DNA of 27,460 nt. Origin: a virus. The notes under the pieces are model-generated. The model did no database searches. It worked only from the letters and a program-made list of their open reading frames with translations, and was not told where the DNA came from. The stretch lies in IMG/VR virus record IMGVR_UViG_3300029908_001993, positions 1 to 27,460 of that record. The stretch is one strand, 5' to 3'. Positions 6,290 to 14,085 of this stretch are shown here, piece by piece; the stretch's first letter is position 1, and each line of letters opens with the position of its first letter. The position numbers were made by a program, and so were the translations under genes.

Positions 6290-6499
6290 ATGCAAGTATT
6301 TATGATTAATTTTAAGGCAAATCAAACTAAAGATAAAATTATGAATAAATTAGATGCAGCTATTAAAGAAACTAAAGCAGAAATGGAAACAAGTATAGCA
6401 AATAACGAAAATCCTACTTTAGATAAAACAGTTAGATTAAGCCAAAAACTTGATCCATTAATAGCACATAAAGAAAGAATGTTGCTTTATGGTTGCTAG
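6290..6499 (+). CDS. Spo0E-like small protein (possible aspartyl-phosphate phosphatase)
   Basis: 69 residues, two predicted helices. The second ends in VRLSQKLDPLIAHKERML, matching the SQxLDxLI signature of Spo0E-family phosphatases, which remove phosphate from Spo0A and hold back sporulation. The family is normally 50-85 residues long, as here. The start has AAGGGGG upstream; a second in-frame Met lies at residue 5. The next gene overlaps its end by 11 bases, and an AbrB-like regulator follows, which fits a role in the host sporulation/transition-state switch. The call rests on the short signature and size; catalytic activity is inferred. Confidence 0.6.
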   Translation: MQVFMINFKANQTKDKIMNKLDAAIKETKAEMETSIANNENPTLDKTVRLSQKLDPLIAHKERMLLYGC

Positions 6500-6635
6500 A
6501 TGTAAATGTGGGTTGAATTGGAACATTAGTATTAAAACAGATTTAAGCAAACCTTATGTATGCCCACATTGTGAATCAAAAGCGAGGGGCATTCAATACA
6601 AGCCAACTAAACTTGAAAGGGGAATGAGGATATGA
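6489..6635 (+). CDS. Small zinc-ribbon protein, 48 residues
   Basis: Begins MVARCKCGLNW and has a second pair in YVCPHCESKARG, giving CxC and CxxC knuckles about 20 residues apart, enough for one zinc site. It overlaps the Spo0E-like gene by 11 bases, and its TGA overlaps the ATG of the AbrB-like gene (ATGA, 6632-6635), so all three are translationally coupled. Its own ribosome site is poor, which fits coupling. Function unknown; nucleic-acid binding is plausible. Confidence 0.65.
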   Translation: MVARCKCGLNWNISIKTDLSKPYVCPHCESKARGIQYKPTKLERGMRI

Positions 6636-6934
6636 AAGCAACAGGAGTAACAAGACCAATTGATCCATTAGGAAGAGTAGTAATACCAAAAGAATTAAGA
6701 AAGCAACTTAACTGGAATGAGGAAGATAGAGTTGAATTTTTCATAGAGAATGATTCAGTAATCATTAGGAAATATGCTCCAGTAATCATTAGAGAATATG
6801 CTCCAGGATGTCATTGTTGTGGAGAAGTAAAAGGCTTAACTAAAGTTTTAGATTTTAATATATGTCCTAAGTGTTTGAAGGAATTTAAGAAGGCATCAGA
6901 GTTAATAAATGGATCAAGAAAGGTTGGGGATTGA
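6632..6934 (+). CDS. AbrB-family transition-state regulator with C-terminal zinc ribbon
   Basis: 100 residues. Residues 1-45 (MKATGVTRPIDPLGRVVIPK, ELRKQLNW) are a clear AbrB/SpoVT swapped-hairpin DNA-binding domain. The C-terminal half differs from host AbrB: it has CHCCGEV and CPKCLKEF, a probable zinc site. A 24-base tandem duplication (6758-6781, 6782-6805) repeats VIIRKYAP as VIIREYAP between the domains. Overlap with the preceding gene (ATGA) and the Spo0E-like gene two upstream suggest a unit that alters host stationary-phase or sporulation control, or phage early transcription. Confidence 0.88.
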   Translation: MKATGVTRPIDPLGRVVIPKELRKQLNWNEEDRVEFFIENDSVIIRKYAPVIIREYAPGCHCCGEVKGLTKVLDFNICPKCLKEFKKASELINGSRKVGD

Positions 6935-6936
6935 TT

Positions 6937-7071
6937 ATGAAAGTAGGTCAAACACTTAAAAGGAATGGTGAAATATATAAGATATATAAAATTACAGACT
7001 TTAAAATATTTGCAGAGGACGAGTTTGGTGTAAATATAATTTGTTTACCAAACTTACAAATAATTAAATAG
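6937..7071 (+). CDS. Small unknown protein, 44 residues
   Basis: Reads MKVGQTLKRNGEIYKIYKI and ends NIICLPNLQIIK; beta-rich, with no recognisable motif. GGTTGGGG precedes the ATG, and the gene starts 3 bases after the AbrB-like stop, so it belongs to the same operon. Confidence 0.55.
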   Translation: MKVGQTLKRNGEIYKIYKITDFKIFAEDEFGVNIICLPNLQIIK

Positions 7072-7089
7072 AAGGGAGAGCCAAAGGAA

Positions 7090-7206
7090 ATGAAAGAAAA
7101 TTTAGAAAAAGCTACTAAGGAACCGACCAAAGTATCCGAAGTAGCCATGCGTAAAAATTCACCTTCATTATACCATATGGATGGAGGAATGCAAGTTGCA
7201 AACTAA
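7090..7206 (+). CDS. Very small ORF, 38 residues
   Basis: Starts MKENLEKATKEPTKVSEV, with AAAGG just ahead, and overlaps the start of the next gene. Charged and without motifs. Accepted because of its operon position and ribosome site, but coding is uncertain. Confidence 0.4.
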   Translation: MKENLEKATKEPTKVSEVAMRKNSPSLYHMDGGMQVAN

Positions 7207-7465
7207 ATTAATAGTTAGAGAGTTATGCAGAGATATTTTAAATCTTAGTATGACTATGAGCGAAGAAACTGAAATAGATGTATATGTTAAATATTTTCCA
7301 CATGTAAATGAGTTTGATGTGGAGGTTTTTCCAGAAGGTTTTAATAATAATCATGAAGATGTTATTGCTTATGAAATAGATCTTACTGGAAGCAATGCAG
7401 AAGAGAAACTTAGAGAAATAAAAGAGAATCTTCAAAGTATATGGAGATGCGAAAATGCAAGTTAA
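7196..7465 (+). CDS. Small acidic protein, unknown
   Basis: 89 residues from a TTG start at 7196, chosen because GGAGG lies 8 bases upstream; an ATG at 7181 in the same frame lacks a ribosome site. The sequence (ELCRDILNLSMTMSEETEID, VYVKYFPHVNEFDVEVFPEG) suggests a compact alpha/beta domain followed by an acidic helix. It is directly upstream of the recombination genes and probably belongs to the same operon. No family recognised. Confidence 0.65.
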   Translation: MQTKLIVRELCRDILNLSMTMSEETEIDVYVKYFPHVNEFDVEVFPEGFNNNHEDVIAYEIDLTGSNAEEKLREIKENLQSIWRCENAS

Positions 7466-7507
7466 GTGTGATGCAAATATTATTTTAATAAATAGGAGGG
7501 AATGTTA

Positions 7508-9478
7508 ATGAAAATTAAACTGCAATCATTAGAAATCAAACACTTTAAAGGGATTGATAATAAATTAATCAATTTTGGAGATATTACACAAATTCAAGGA
7601 GAAAATGGAACAGGAAAGTCAACTATATTTGATGCTTTCTGTTGGCTGATGTTCGGCAAGGATAGCCATGACAGAAAAGTATTTGAGATACAAACATTAG
7701 ATTCTAACAATAATATAATTCACCGCTTAGAACACAGCGTTACTGGAGTGTTAGAAATAGACGGAATCCAAAAAACTTTTAAAAGAACTTTAAAAGAAAA
7801 ATGGCAAAAGAAAAGAGGTTCAGCAGAGCAGGAATTAAACGGATGTTCAACAGATTATGAAATAGATGATATTCCGGTAAAACAAAAGGAATACTTAGAA
7901 AAAATAAGTGAAATATTAGAGGAAAATAGCTTTAAGCTCCTAACTAATCCTTTATATTTTCCAAGCTTAGAATGGAAGAAGCAAAGAGAAATACTCTTGA
8001 ATATTATAGGCGATATAAGTGAGGAAAATGTAATTAATTATAATTCTAAACTCAAACCATTACGAGAAATTCTCAACGAAAGTAATATTGATGATTTCAA
8101 TAAAAGAATTGCATCTAGTATCAAAAAATTAAAGGATAAAGTAAAAGATATTCCAGCTAGAATTGATGAAAATAATAATAGTATCTGCAATGAAGATTTT
8201 TCGGAGTTAGAAACAGAAAAAAATAAATTACGTAAGGATATAAATGTAATTGATGAACAAATAGCAGATTCAGGCAAAGCTAATGAGGGTAAATTAAAGC
8301 TTCAAGAATCATTATTTGAGTTAAAAGGTAAACTAGGTACTTTAAGAAATGATGTTCTTAAAAATGCTAATAAGCCACTTGAAGAAGTTCAAGAGAAAAT
8401 AAATAAGGTTAAGTCAGAAATACAAGAAATTAATTTCAAAATAAGAACAACAGAAAATAAAAGAGATAGATTTTGCGATTCTAATTTAGACCAAGAGAAG
8501 GAATTAGAAAAATTAAATAATCAAAGACTAAATATGCTTTCTGAATTTCACAAAGTAGAAGATGAAGTATTTAATTTTGATGAAAAAGAAACAGTTTGTA
8601 ATTGTTGCGGTAGAGCCTACGACATGGAGAAAATTGAAGAAATAAAAGAAGCTTCTAGAGTAAAATTTGAAGAAAATAAAAAGCATAATCTTGCAGCAAT
8701 TAAACAAGGCGGCTTGACTTTAAAAGCAAATATTGAAAAGGCTGAATCGTTACTTACTAAAGACAAAAAAGAAGTCGAAAAGCTAAGAAATGAAGTTATA
8801 GAACTAAAAGGCAAAAAGTTTGTTTTAGATCAAAACTTAGAAGAATTAGAATACCAAAAACAAAAAATAGATTGTGTAGAACCAACTATTGAAGGAGAAA
8901 AAGAATTAGCATCTCAAATAGACTCTATACAAACCGAAATAAGCAACTTTAAATTAAATGATAATAGTTTACTACTATCTGAAAAGAAAGCCTTACAAGA
9001 ACAATTAAGTAATATAGATAAGCTTTTAGGTAAGCAACAAACAAATGCAGATTTAAAAATCAGAATATCAGAATTAAATCAAGAAGAAAAAACCTTAAAT
9101 ATTCAAATTGCAACACTTGAGGGTCAACAGTTCTTAGGTGAGGAATTTATAAGGACTAAAGTAGAACTATTAGAAAGCACTATAAATGAAAAATTTAAAG
9201 GCGAGGTACAATTTAAGCTATTCCGAAACCTTATAAACGGTGGACTTGAAGAATGTTGTGAAGCATTAATTCAAGGAGTTCCGTTTGCAGATGCTAATAC
9301 TGCTTCAAGAATGAATGCTGGTATTTCTATACTAAATATATTATGCGAGCACTATGGAGTTGATGTTCCAGTATTTATAGATAATTCTGAAAGTATAAAT
9401 CAAATAAATCATACAAATAGTCAATTAATAAAGCTAGTAGTTAGTTTAGATAAAAATTTGAAAGTAGAGGTAGCTTAA
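7508..9478 (+). CDS. SMC/Rad50-like AAA ATPase with zinc hook (recombination)
   Basis: 656 residues. Walker A is GENGTGKST near residues 31-39. Two long coiled-coil arms flank a hook CNCCGRAYD (Cys364 and Cys367), as in Rad50/SbcC. Near the C-terminus VPVFIDNSES (about 620) stands where Walker B would be, and NTASRMNAG replaces the usual LSGG signature, both features of phage ATPases of this type. The start at 7508 has AGGAGGG 7 bases upstream; the ATG at 7502 is too close. It ends 2 bases before recT, and an MBL-fold hydrolase follows. It probably loads or drives a nuclease that makes single strands for RecT. Confidence 0.88.
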   Translation: MKIKLQSLEIKHFKGIDNKLINFGDITQIQGENGTGKSTIFDAFCWLMFGKDSHDRKVFEIQTLDSNNNIIHRLEHSVTGVLEIDGIQKTFKRTLKEKWQKKRGSAEQELNGCSTDYEIDDIPVKQKEYLEKISEILEENSFKLLTNPLYFPSLEWKKQREILLNIIGDISEENVINYNSKLKPLREILNESNIDDFNKRIASSIKKLKDKVKDIPARIDENNNSICNEDFSELETEKNKLRKDINVIDEQIADSGKANEGKLKLQESLFELKGKLGTLRNDVLKNANKPLEEVQEKINKVKSEIQEINFKIRTTENKRDRFCDSNLDQEKELEKLNNQRLNMLSEFHKVEDEVFNFDEKETVCNCCGRAYDMEKIEEIKEASRVKFEENKKHNLAAIKQGGLTLKANIEKAESLLTKDKKEVEKLRNEVIELKGKKFVLDQNLEELEYQKQKIDCVEPTIEGEKELASQIDSIQTEISNFKLNDNSLLLSEKKALQEQLSNIDKLLGKQQTNADLKIRISELNQEEKTLNIQIATLEGQQFLGEEFIRTKVELLESTINEKFKGEVQFKLFRNLINGGLEECCEALIQGVPFADANTASRMNAGISILNILCEHYGVDVPVFIDNSESINQINHTNSQLIKLVVSLDKNLKVEVA

Positions 9479-9480
9479 TA

Positions 9481-10359
9481 ATGAGTGATAATCATGCAAT
9501 AGCAATTCAAGAAAAGAATGTTACAGATAAGGTTTTAAGTAGAATTAAAGAATTAGAAGGTACAGGAGATATAACAATGCCATCTAATTATAGTTATTCA
9601 AATGCTCTAAAAAGTGCTTATCTAATTTTAAGTGAAACAGTAGACAGGGAAAAGAAACCAGTATTGCAAAGTTGTAGTCAAGCAAGCATTATAAATACTT
9701 TGTTAGATATGACGATTCAAGGATTAAGTCCAGCTAAAAAGCAATGTTACTTCATAGCTTTTGGAGGAAAACTTCAACTTATGAAATCTTACTTAGGGAA
9801 TATAGCAGCAACTAAGAGATTAAAAGGTGTAAAGAATGTATTTTCAAATGTTATTTACGAAGGTGATGAATTTTCATATGAATTGGATCTAGAGACTGGA
9901 CTTAGAAAAATAACTAAGCATGAACAAAAGTTTGAAAATATAGACACCAATAAAATCAAAGGTGCTTATGCAGTTGTAGTTATGGAAGATGGTCTAAATT
10001 ATGTTGAAGTGATGAATATTAATCAAATTAGAAATTCATGGAATCAAGGCGCAGCTAAAGGACAAAGTGGAGCTCATAGAAATTTTGCTGATGAAATGGC
10101 AAAGAAAACAGTAATAAATAGGGCTTGCAAGAATTTTGTATGTACATCAGATGATAGTGATTTATTAATTGAATCTATGAACCGTACAAATGAATATAGT
10201 CCAGAGGATATTATTGAATCTACTCATGATGAAGTTAAAGAAGAAATAAAGAATAATGCAAACCAAGAAATTATTGATATTCCAGGAGAAGAAGTTAAAG
10301 AAAATAACGATGGAAATCCTACAGTAAAACAAACTGTTTTAGGAGATGAACCATTCTAA
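9481..10359 (+). CDS. recT: RecT-family single-strand annealing recombinase
   Basis: 292 residues. Recognisable RecT core: LQSCSQASIINTLLDMTIQG, LSPAKKQCYFIAFGGKLQL and the segment IAATKRLKGV, with an acidic, probably disordered tail ending GDEPF. RecT proteins coat single strands and anneal them during phage recombination. No RecE or lambda-type exonuclease is next to it; its neighbours are the zinc-hook ATPase (2 bases upstream) and an MBL-fold protein whose ATG shares one base with this stop (TAATG). Confidence 0.93.
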   Translation: MSDNHAIAIQEKNVTDKVLSRIKELEGTGDITMPSNYSYSNALKSAYLILSETVDREKKPVLQSCSQASIINTLLDMTIQGLSPAKKQCYFIAFGGKLQLMKSYLGNIAATKRLKGVKNVFSNVIYEGDEFSYELDLETGLRKITKHEQKFENIDTNKIKGAYAVVVMEDGLNYVEVMNINQIRNSWNQGAAKGQSGAHRNFADEMAKKTVINRACKNFVCTSDDSDLLIESMNRTNEYSPEDIIESTHDEVKEEIKNNANQEIIDIPGEEVKENNDGNPTVKQTVLGDEPF

Positions 10360-11066
10360 TGATTAGGGTAATTGCTACAGGATCAACAGGAAATTCATAT
10401 ATTATTCAAGCTGGAGAAGAAATTCTCTTGCTTGAACTAGGAATAAACTTCAAGGATATCAAGAAAGCCCTTAATTATGACTTAAGCAAAGTTGTAGGAG
10501 CATTAGTAACTCATGAACATAAAGACCACTCAAAAGGAGTAAATGATGCTATGAAAAGTGGAATTGATGTTTATATGAGTTCTGGAACAATGAATGGTAT
10601 AGATTTAAATTTTAATTATAGTCATAGGATGCCTTATTTATTAGAACATAATACTATGGCTAAAATAGGAAACTTTACAATAATTTCATTTAATACTCAA
10701 CATGATGTAAATGAACCTTTAGGGTTTCTAATATATCATCATGAGATAGGAAAAATTCTATTTGCAACAGATACCTATTATTTAAAATCTAAGTTTCAGA
10801 ATGTAGATCACATTTTAATAGAGTGTAACTATTCAGAAGATGTTCTACCAACATTACCACCTTGGAGAGCTAGAGTAATTAAATCTCATATGAGTTTAGA
10901 AGTTCTAAAACAAACTCTTAAGACTTGGGATTTAGAAGGAACTAAAGATATAACACTTATTCATATATCGCATGACAATGGTAATCCAGACAGATTTCAA
11001 AAAGAAATAGAAGAAATGACAGGTATAAAAACTTATGCAGCAGTACCAGGATTAGAAATAAAATAA
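10359..11066 (+). CDS. MBL-fold metallo-hydrolase, candidate nuclease of the RecT module
   Basis: 235 residues with the metal ligands of the metallo-beta-lactamase fold: THEHKDH (His52, His54, Asp56, His57), His116 in NTQHDV, Asp139 in FATDT and a C-terminal IHISHDNGN. It resembles the YycJ/WalJ type, some of which are DNA exonucleases. It overlaps recT by one base and is coexpressed with the Rad50-like ATPase, so I infer that it provides the 5'-end resection that RecE gives elsewhere. The nuclease role is not shown by sequence alone. Confidence 0.85.
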   Translation: MIRVIATGSTGNSYIIQAGEEILLLELGINFKDIKKALNYDLSKVVGALVTHEHKDHSKGVNDAMKSGIDVYMSSGTMNGIDLNFNYSHRMPYLLEHNTMAKIGNFTIISFNTQHDVNEPLGFLIYHHEIGKILFATDTYYLKSKFQNVDHILIECNYSEDVLPTLPPWRARVIKSHMSLEVLKQTLKTWDLEGTKDITLIHISHDNGNPDRFQKEIEEMTGIKTYAAVPGLEIK

Positions 11067-11084
11067 GCCCCTATCACTAGGGGC
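11067..11084 (+). other. Perfect stem-loop directly after the MBL gene
   Basis: GCCCCTA (11067-11073) pairs with TAGGGGC (11078-11084) over the loop TCAC, starting at the base after the stop codon. No T-tract follows, so it is more likely an mRNA stability or processing hairpin than a terminator. Confidence 0.5.
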
Positions 11085-11169
11085 GGGAAAAAGAATGGAA
11101 CAAATCAAATTACAATTCATTTTATTATATGCAGAATTAAAAAAATTATTCAAAAGAGGAAGTGATACT

Positions 11170-11955
11170 ATGGCAGATAAAAAATATTACTGGTTGAAAT
11201 TGCAAAATAATTTTTTTGAGAAAGATGAAATTAAGGTAATCGAATCTAGACCTAATGGAGAAAAACATATCAATTTCTATTTGAAATTACTTCTTAAAAG
11301 TATTTCAACAGAAGGAAAATTATTATTTAGAGATGTGATTCCATATACACCAGAAATGTTAGCATCCATAACTAATACTGATGTAGATACAGTTAAAGTT
11401 GCGATAGATTTATTTTTAAAATTAGGATTGATGGAACGATTGGATGATGGAGCTTTATTCATGAGCGAAACTCAAAATATGATTGGTTCAGAGACTCAAT
11501 GGGCAGCAAAAAAAAGAGAATATAGAAAGAACTTGGACAATAATTCTAAAGACAATGTCCTTGATATGTCCGAGACAAAAAAGACATTGTCCGATAAGAG
11601 AACAGAGACAGAGTTAGAGACAGATATAGATACAGATATAGAACAACAACATATAGAAATAGAAAAAATTCTAAAAAATAATTTTGAAAATCAAGATATA
11701 GAAGCTATAAGAAAATATTGTATTGAAAATAATGTTGTTGTTGATGTTGTTGCTGAAAAGATTGAAATAATAAATCATATGAAAAAAATAAGAAATAAAG
11801 TAGGAGCATTACTAACAGCTATAAAAGATGATTGGAAACCATCAAAATCAGAAAGTAATTACGTTTCAGTTTCAGGCTTTAATAACTTTGAAGCAAGGGA
11901 GTACGACTATGATTCCTTAGAAAAAAAGCTATTAGGCTGGGATGATGAAAATTAA
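11170..11955 (+). CDS. Phage replisome organizer (DnaD-like)
   Basis: 261 residues from ATG 11170 (AGAGGAAGTGAT upstream). An in-frame start at 11095 would add 25 residues of low similarity and is less likely. The N-terminal ~120 residues (YYWLKLQNNFFEKDEIKVIE, then AIDLFLKLGLMERLDDGALF) form the winged-helix domain of phage replisome organizers, which bind the phage origin. A repetitive acidic linker (TETELETDIDTDIE) leads to a C-terminal helical part ending REYDYDSLEKKLLGWDDE, the tail common in DnaD-type loaders. It should recruit the host helicase. It follows the recombination genes and precedes ssb. Confidence 0.87.
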   Translation: MADKKYYWLKLQNNFFEKDEIKVIESRPNGEKHINFYLKLLLKSISTEGKLLFRDVIPYTPEMLASITNTDVDTVKVAIDLFLKLGLMERLDDGALFMSETQNMIGSETQWAAKKREYRKNLDNNSKDNVLDMSETKKTLSDKRTETELETDIDTDIEQQHIEIEKILKNNFENQDIEAIRKYCIENNVVVDVVAEKIEIINHMKKIRNKVGALLTAIKDDWKPSKSESNYVSVSGFNNFEAREYDYDSLEKKLLGWDDEN

Positions 11956-11976
11956 ATTCTAAAGGGGGATTTAAAA

Positions 11977-12147
11977 ATGGGGAGGAATATCAAGCTAGAA
12001 ATAGCAAAAGAAGCAGCAGAAATTAAACTTAATGATACAACAGGAACATTAACTATTAAAGCAGCACTAAAACAGGCTCAAAGAAATTTAAATAAAATAT
12101 GTGGACTACAACAAATAATCAATGAGTTAAGGGGTGAGGATAATTGA
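11977..12147 (+). CDS. Small helical protein, 56 residues
   Basis: Starts MGRNIKLEIAKEAAEIKL, with AAAGGGGG before it, and ends in a helix NLNKICGLQQIINELRGE. The TGA overlaps the TTG start of the MazG-like gene (12144-12147), so the two are coupled. No known function. Confidence 0.6.
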   Translation: MGRNIKLEIAKEAAEIKLNDTTGTLTIKAALKQAQRNLNKICGLQQIINELRGEDN

Positions 12148-12455
12148 AACTGAAATTCATGCAGCTAGGAAAGAACTTAGAAACTAAAGAGGACAATACA
12201 GAAGATGCGTGGGACGAAGTAAAATTCAAGCTAGAAGAAGAATACAAGGAACTTATTGAAGCTATTGAAGAAAAGAATTTTTTACATGTAACGGAGGAAG
12301 TTTTTGATTTATGCCAGGTATGCATCAGAGTATTTGTACTGCTCAAAAAAGAAAATTTAAATCTAGAGCAACTCAACATGAGACATAACAGAAAATTAGT
12401 TAAGCGTGGCTGGCAGCATGTAAATATAATCAGAATCTTTTGGGATAAGTCATGA
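12144..12455 (+). CDS. MazG-like nucleotide pyrophosphohydrolase
   Basis: 103 residues from a TTG start with AGGGGTGAGG upstream. The helical motif KLEEEYKELIEAIEEKNF followed by TEEVFDLCQV gives the EExxE...ExxD metal-binding pattern of the all-alpha MazG/dUTPase-like fold, which hydrolyses NTPs or dNTPs to monophosphates and has been linked to lowering ppGpp during infection. It overlaps both neighbours by 4 bases. The substrate cannot be read from sequence. Confidence 0.75.
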   Translation: MKLKFMQLGKNLETKEDNTEDAWDEVKFKLEEEYKELIEAIEEKNFLHVTEEVFDLCQVCIRVFVLLKKENLNLEQLNMRHNRKLVKRGWQHVNIIRIFWDKS

Positions 12456-12868
12456 GTACCAAGGACGAGTGTTGCGAAGTATGTGGAAGACAAGCACAAG
12501 AATGTCACCACATGATATCTAAGGAAAGGTGTAAGCCTTTAGAAAACTGCATTCAGAATCATGTATATCTATGTTCAGAACATCATAGAGGAACGTTTGG
12601 AGTACATGGGAAATGTGGACATGCATTAGATCAAAAATATAAGTTACAGTTCCAAAACTACTTAGAAATATATTTCTTAAAAGAATTTTTAACAAGAGAA
12701 GAAATAAAAGAAGTTTTAGGAATAGCAGATAAACCATTAAATAGACTTTTGAGTGGATTAAGACAACACAACTGTAAATATAACAGAGATGAATTAATAA
12801 TTGAATGTATTGGTGGCAAAAGAATAACCGAGAGCATATCAGATAAGCCACTAGAGAAGAGAATATAA
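12452..12868 (+). CDS. HNH-like zinc protein
   Basis: 138 residues. CEVCG, then ECHHMISKERC, and later CSEHHRGTFGVHGKCGH give the paired Cys/His layout of an HNH-type zinc fold, here without a clear catalytic Asn. The C-terminal half (LTREEIKEVLGIADKPLNRL) looks like a helical DNA-binding part. Proteins like this are usual in Clostridium and Bacillus prophages near ssb. The ATG overlaps the preceding stop (ATGA). Nicking or recombination help is possible; activity is unproven. Confidence 0.65.
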   Translation: MSTKDECCEVCGRQAQECHHMISKERCKPLENCIQNHVYLCSEHHRGTFGVHGKCGHALDQKYKLQFQNYLEIYFLKEFLTREEIKEVLGIADKPLNRLLSGLRQHNCKYNRDELIIECIGGKRITESISDKPLEKRI

Positions 12869-12953
12869 AATTAAGGTGCAATTTATCTAGTTAAGATAAC
12901 AAAGGCTTAAATAGGCGGTAGATTAATAGAAAAAGAGAAAGAAGGATTAGACA

Positions 12954-13397
12954 ATGAATAAATGGATAGGAATTGGACGATTAACAAAGGACAGTGAACT
13001 TAGATTTACAGCTGGAAAAGGTACTGCAAATCTTACATTTACATTAGCAGTAGATAATTATAATTCAAGTACAAAAGAAAAAGGAGCAGATTATATTCCA
13101 ATAGTTGTGTGGGGTAAACAAGCTGAGAGTTTATCAAGCTATTTAATAAAAGGGACTCAAGCTGCAGTTAGTGGAAAGATTCAAACAAGATCATATGATG
13201 CCAAAGATGGAACTAAGAGATATGTTACTGAAATAGTTGCAGATGCTTTTGGAGGTATTAAGTTACTAGGGAGTAAAGGAAAAGGACAGGACACAGATGG
13301 TAGTAATAATTTTGGAAATATGAATCAAGATACTTTTGGTGGTGGAAATTTTGAAGAAGATATAACACCTGTAAACGATGGGGATATGCCATTTTAA
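12954..13397 (+). CDS. ssb: Single-stranded DNA-binding protein
   Basis: 147 residues. The OB-fold (1-105) has the usual SSB landmarks: GRLTKDSELRFTAGKGTANL, FTLAVDNY, IPIVVWGKQAE and AAVSGKIQTRSY. A Gly/Asn-rich linker leads to the acidic tip DGDMPF that recruits partner enzymes. It is probably the phage SSB for replication, working with RecT and the replisome organizer upstream. AGGAGG at the end serves the next gene. Confidence 0.95.
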   Translation: MNKWIGIGRLTKDSELRFTAGKGTANLTFTLAVDNYNSSTKEKGADYIPIVVWGKQAESLSSYLIKGTQAAVSGKIQTRSYDAKDGTKRYVTEIVADAFGGIKLLGSKGKGQDTDGSNNFGNMNQDTFGGGNFEEDITPVNDGDMPF

Positions 13398-13406
13398 GGA
13401 GGAAAC

Positions 13407-13589
13407 ATGAAAGGGAACAAAAATATAAAAGAATCATTAATAGAAGAACTAAGTAAGCAGGACAATGAAAAAACAACAATTCAAATAAGGTTGTTTGATG
13501 ATAAAACTGGAAGTGTTACTTACAAACATCTAACAAGAAAAGAACTCTATACAATATTAGAGGCGTTGGGAGATATAGAATGGTTGTAA
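13407..13589 (+). CDS. Small unknown protein, 60 residues
   Basis: Starts MKGNKNIKESLIEELSKQDN, with AGGAGG just upstream, and ends in TRKELYTILEALGDIEWL. Mixed helix and strand, no motif. Nine bases after ssb, so the same transcript. Confidence 0.6.
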   Translation: MKGNKNIKESLIEELSKQDNEKTTIQIRLFDDKTGSVTYKHLTRKELYTILEALGDIEWL

Positions 13590-13641
13590 TGCAGAATATG
13601 TAGATATTGTGCAACAAAATAAAAAATAAGAAGGTGATCTA

Positions 13642-13905
13642 TTGATTAAGAAATTACCTAATTGCAGGGGAGACTCAAGTAATACAAAAACATTCTATAT
13701 TACTATTGAGTATGAAACCATTAGAAAAAATATTAAAAGAGAGACCATAGAAACAGCCGGAGAAGATGAAGTATCTGCTGGTGCAAATTTTCTGCTATGG
13801 CAAGTTATAAATCATGATATACAGAAAAAGGGAATAAAGAGAAAGAAAGTGAAACTTATAGAGATAAAAGAAAATAAAAATAAAATTCAATCAAACCCTC
13901 TGTAG
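13642..13905 (+). CDS. Small basic protein, unknown
   Basis: 87 residues from a TTG start with AGAAGGTGAT upstream. Lys-rich (IQKKGIKRKKVKLIEIKENK), with a strand-rich centre FYITIEYETIRKNI. A 6-bp hairpin CCTCTG-TAGG-CAGAGG (13897-13912) covers its stop. No family recognised. Confidence 0.6.
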   Translation: MIKKLPNCRGDSSNTKTFYITIEYETIRKNIKRETIETAGEDEVSAGANFLLWQVINHDIQKKGIKRKKVKLIEIKENKNKIQSNPL

Positions 13906-13977
13906 GCAGAGGTTGCACAGATTTATATTGATTAGCTGTTAATGTAAATCAAAAAAAGCTAAGAGGTAAAGCGTAAA

Positions 13978-14058
13978 ATGCCCTCATGTCATTGTTATGA
14001 TAATAAATTTACAGGTGAGGACTTAGTAGATTTTAATCCCCATTTCCTTATGAATTAA
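13978..14058 (+). CDS. Possible 26-residue ORF
   Basis: MPSCHCYDNKFTGEDLVDF, with AAGAGGT about 9 bases upstream. It is the only readable frame in the 170-base gap before the PP-loop gene. Size makes it uncertain. Confidence 0.3.
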   Translation: MPSCHCYDNKFTGEDLVDFNPHFLMN

Positions 14059-14085
14059 AGCAATTTAATTTGTAAGGTGATTGAA

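Noticed and set aside
7455-7508. 17-codon ORF starting MQVKCDANIILINRREC
   Set aside because: No clear ribosome site and too short to support; it may only couple into the ATPase start.
11095-11169. N-terminal extension of the replisome organizer
   Set aside because: The extra 25 residues do not resemble the family, and a good ribosome site supports ATG 11170.
12119-12511. 130-codon minus-strand frame
   Set aside because: Lies entirely opposite the MazG-like gene and neighbours, is a Ser/Phe-rich antisense translation, and has no ribosome site.
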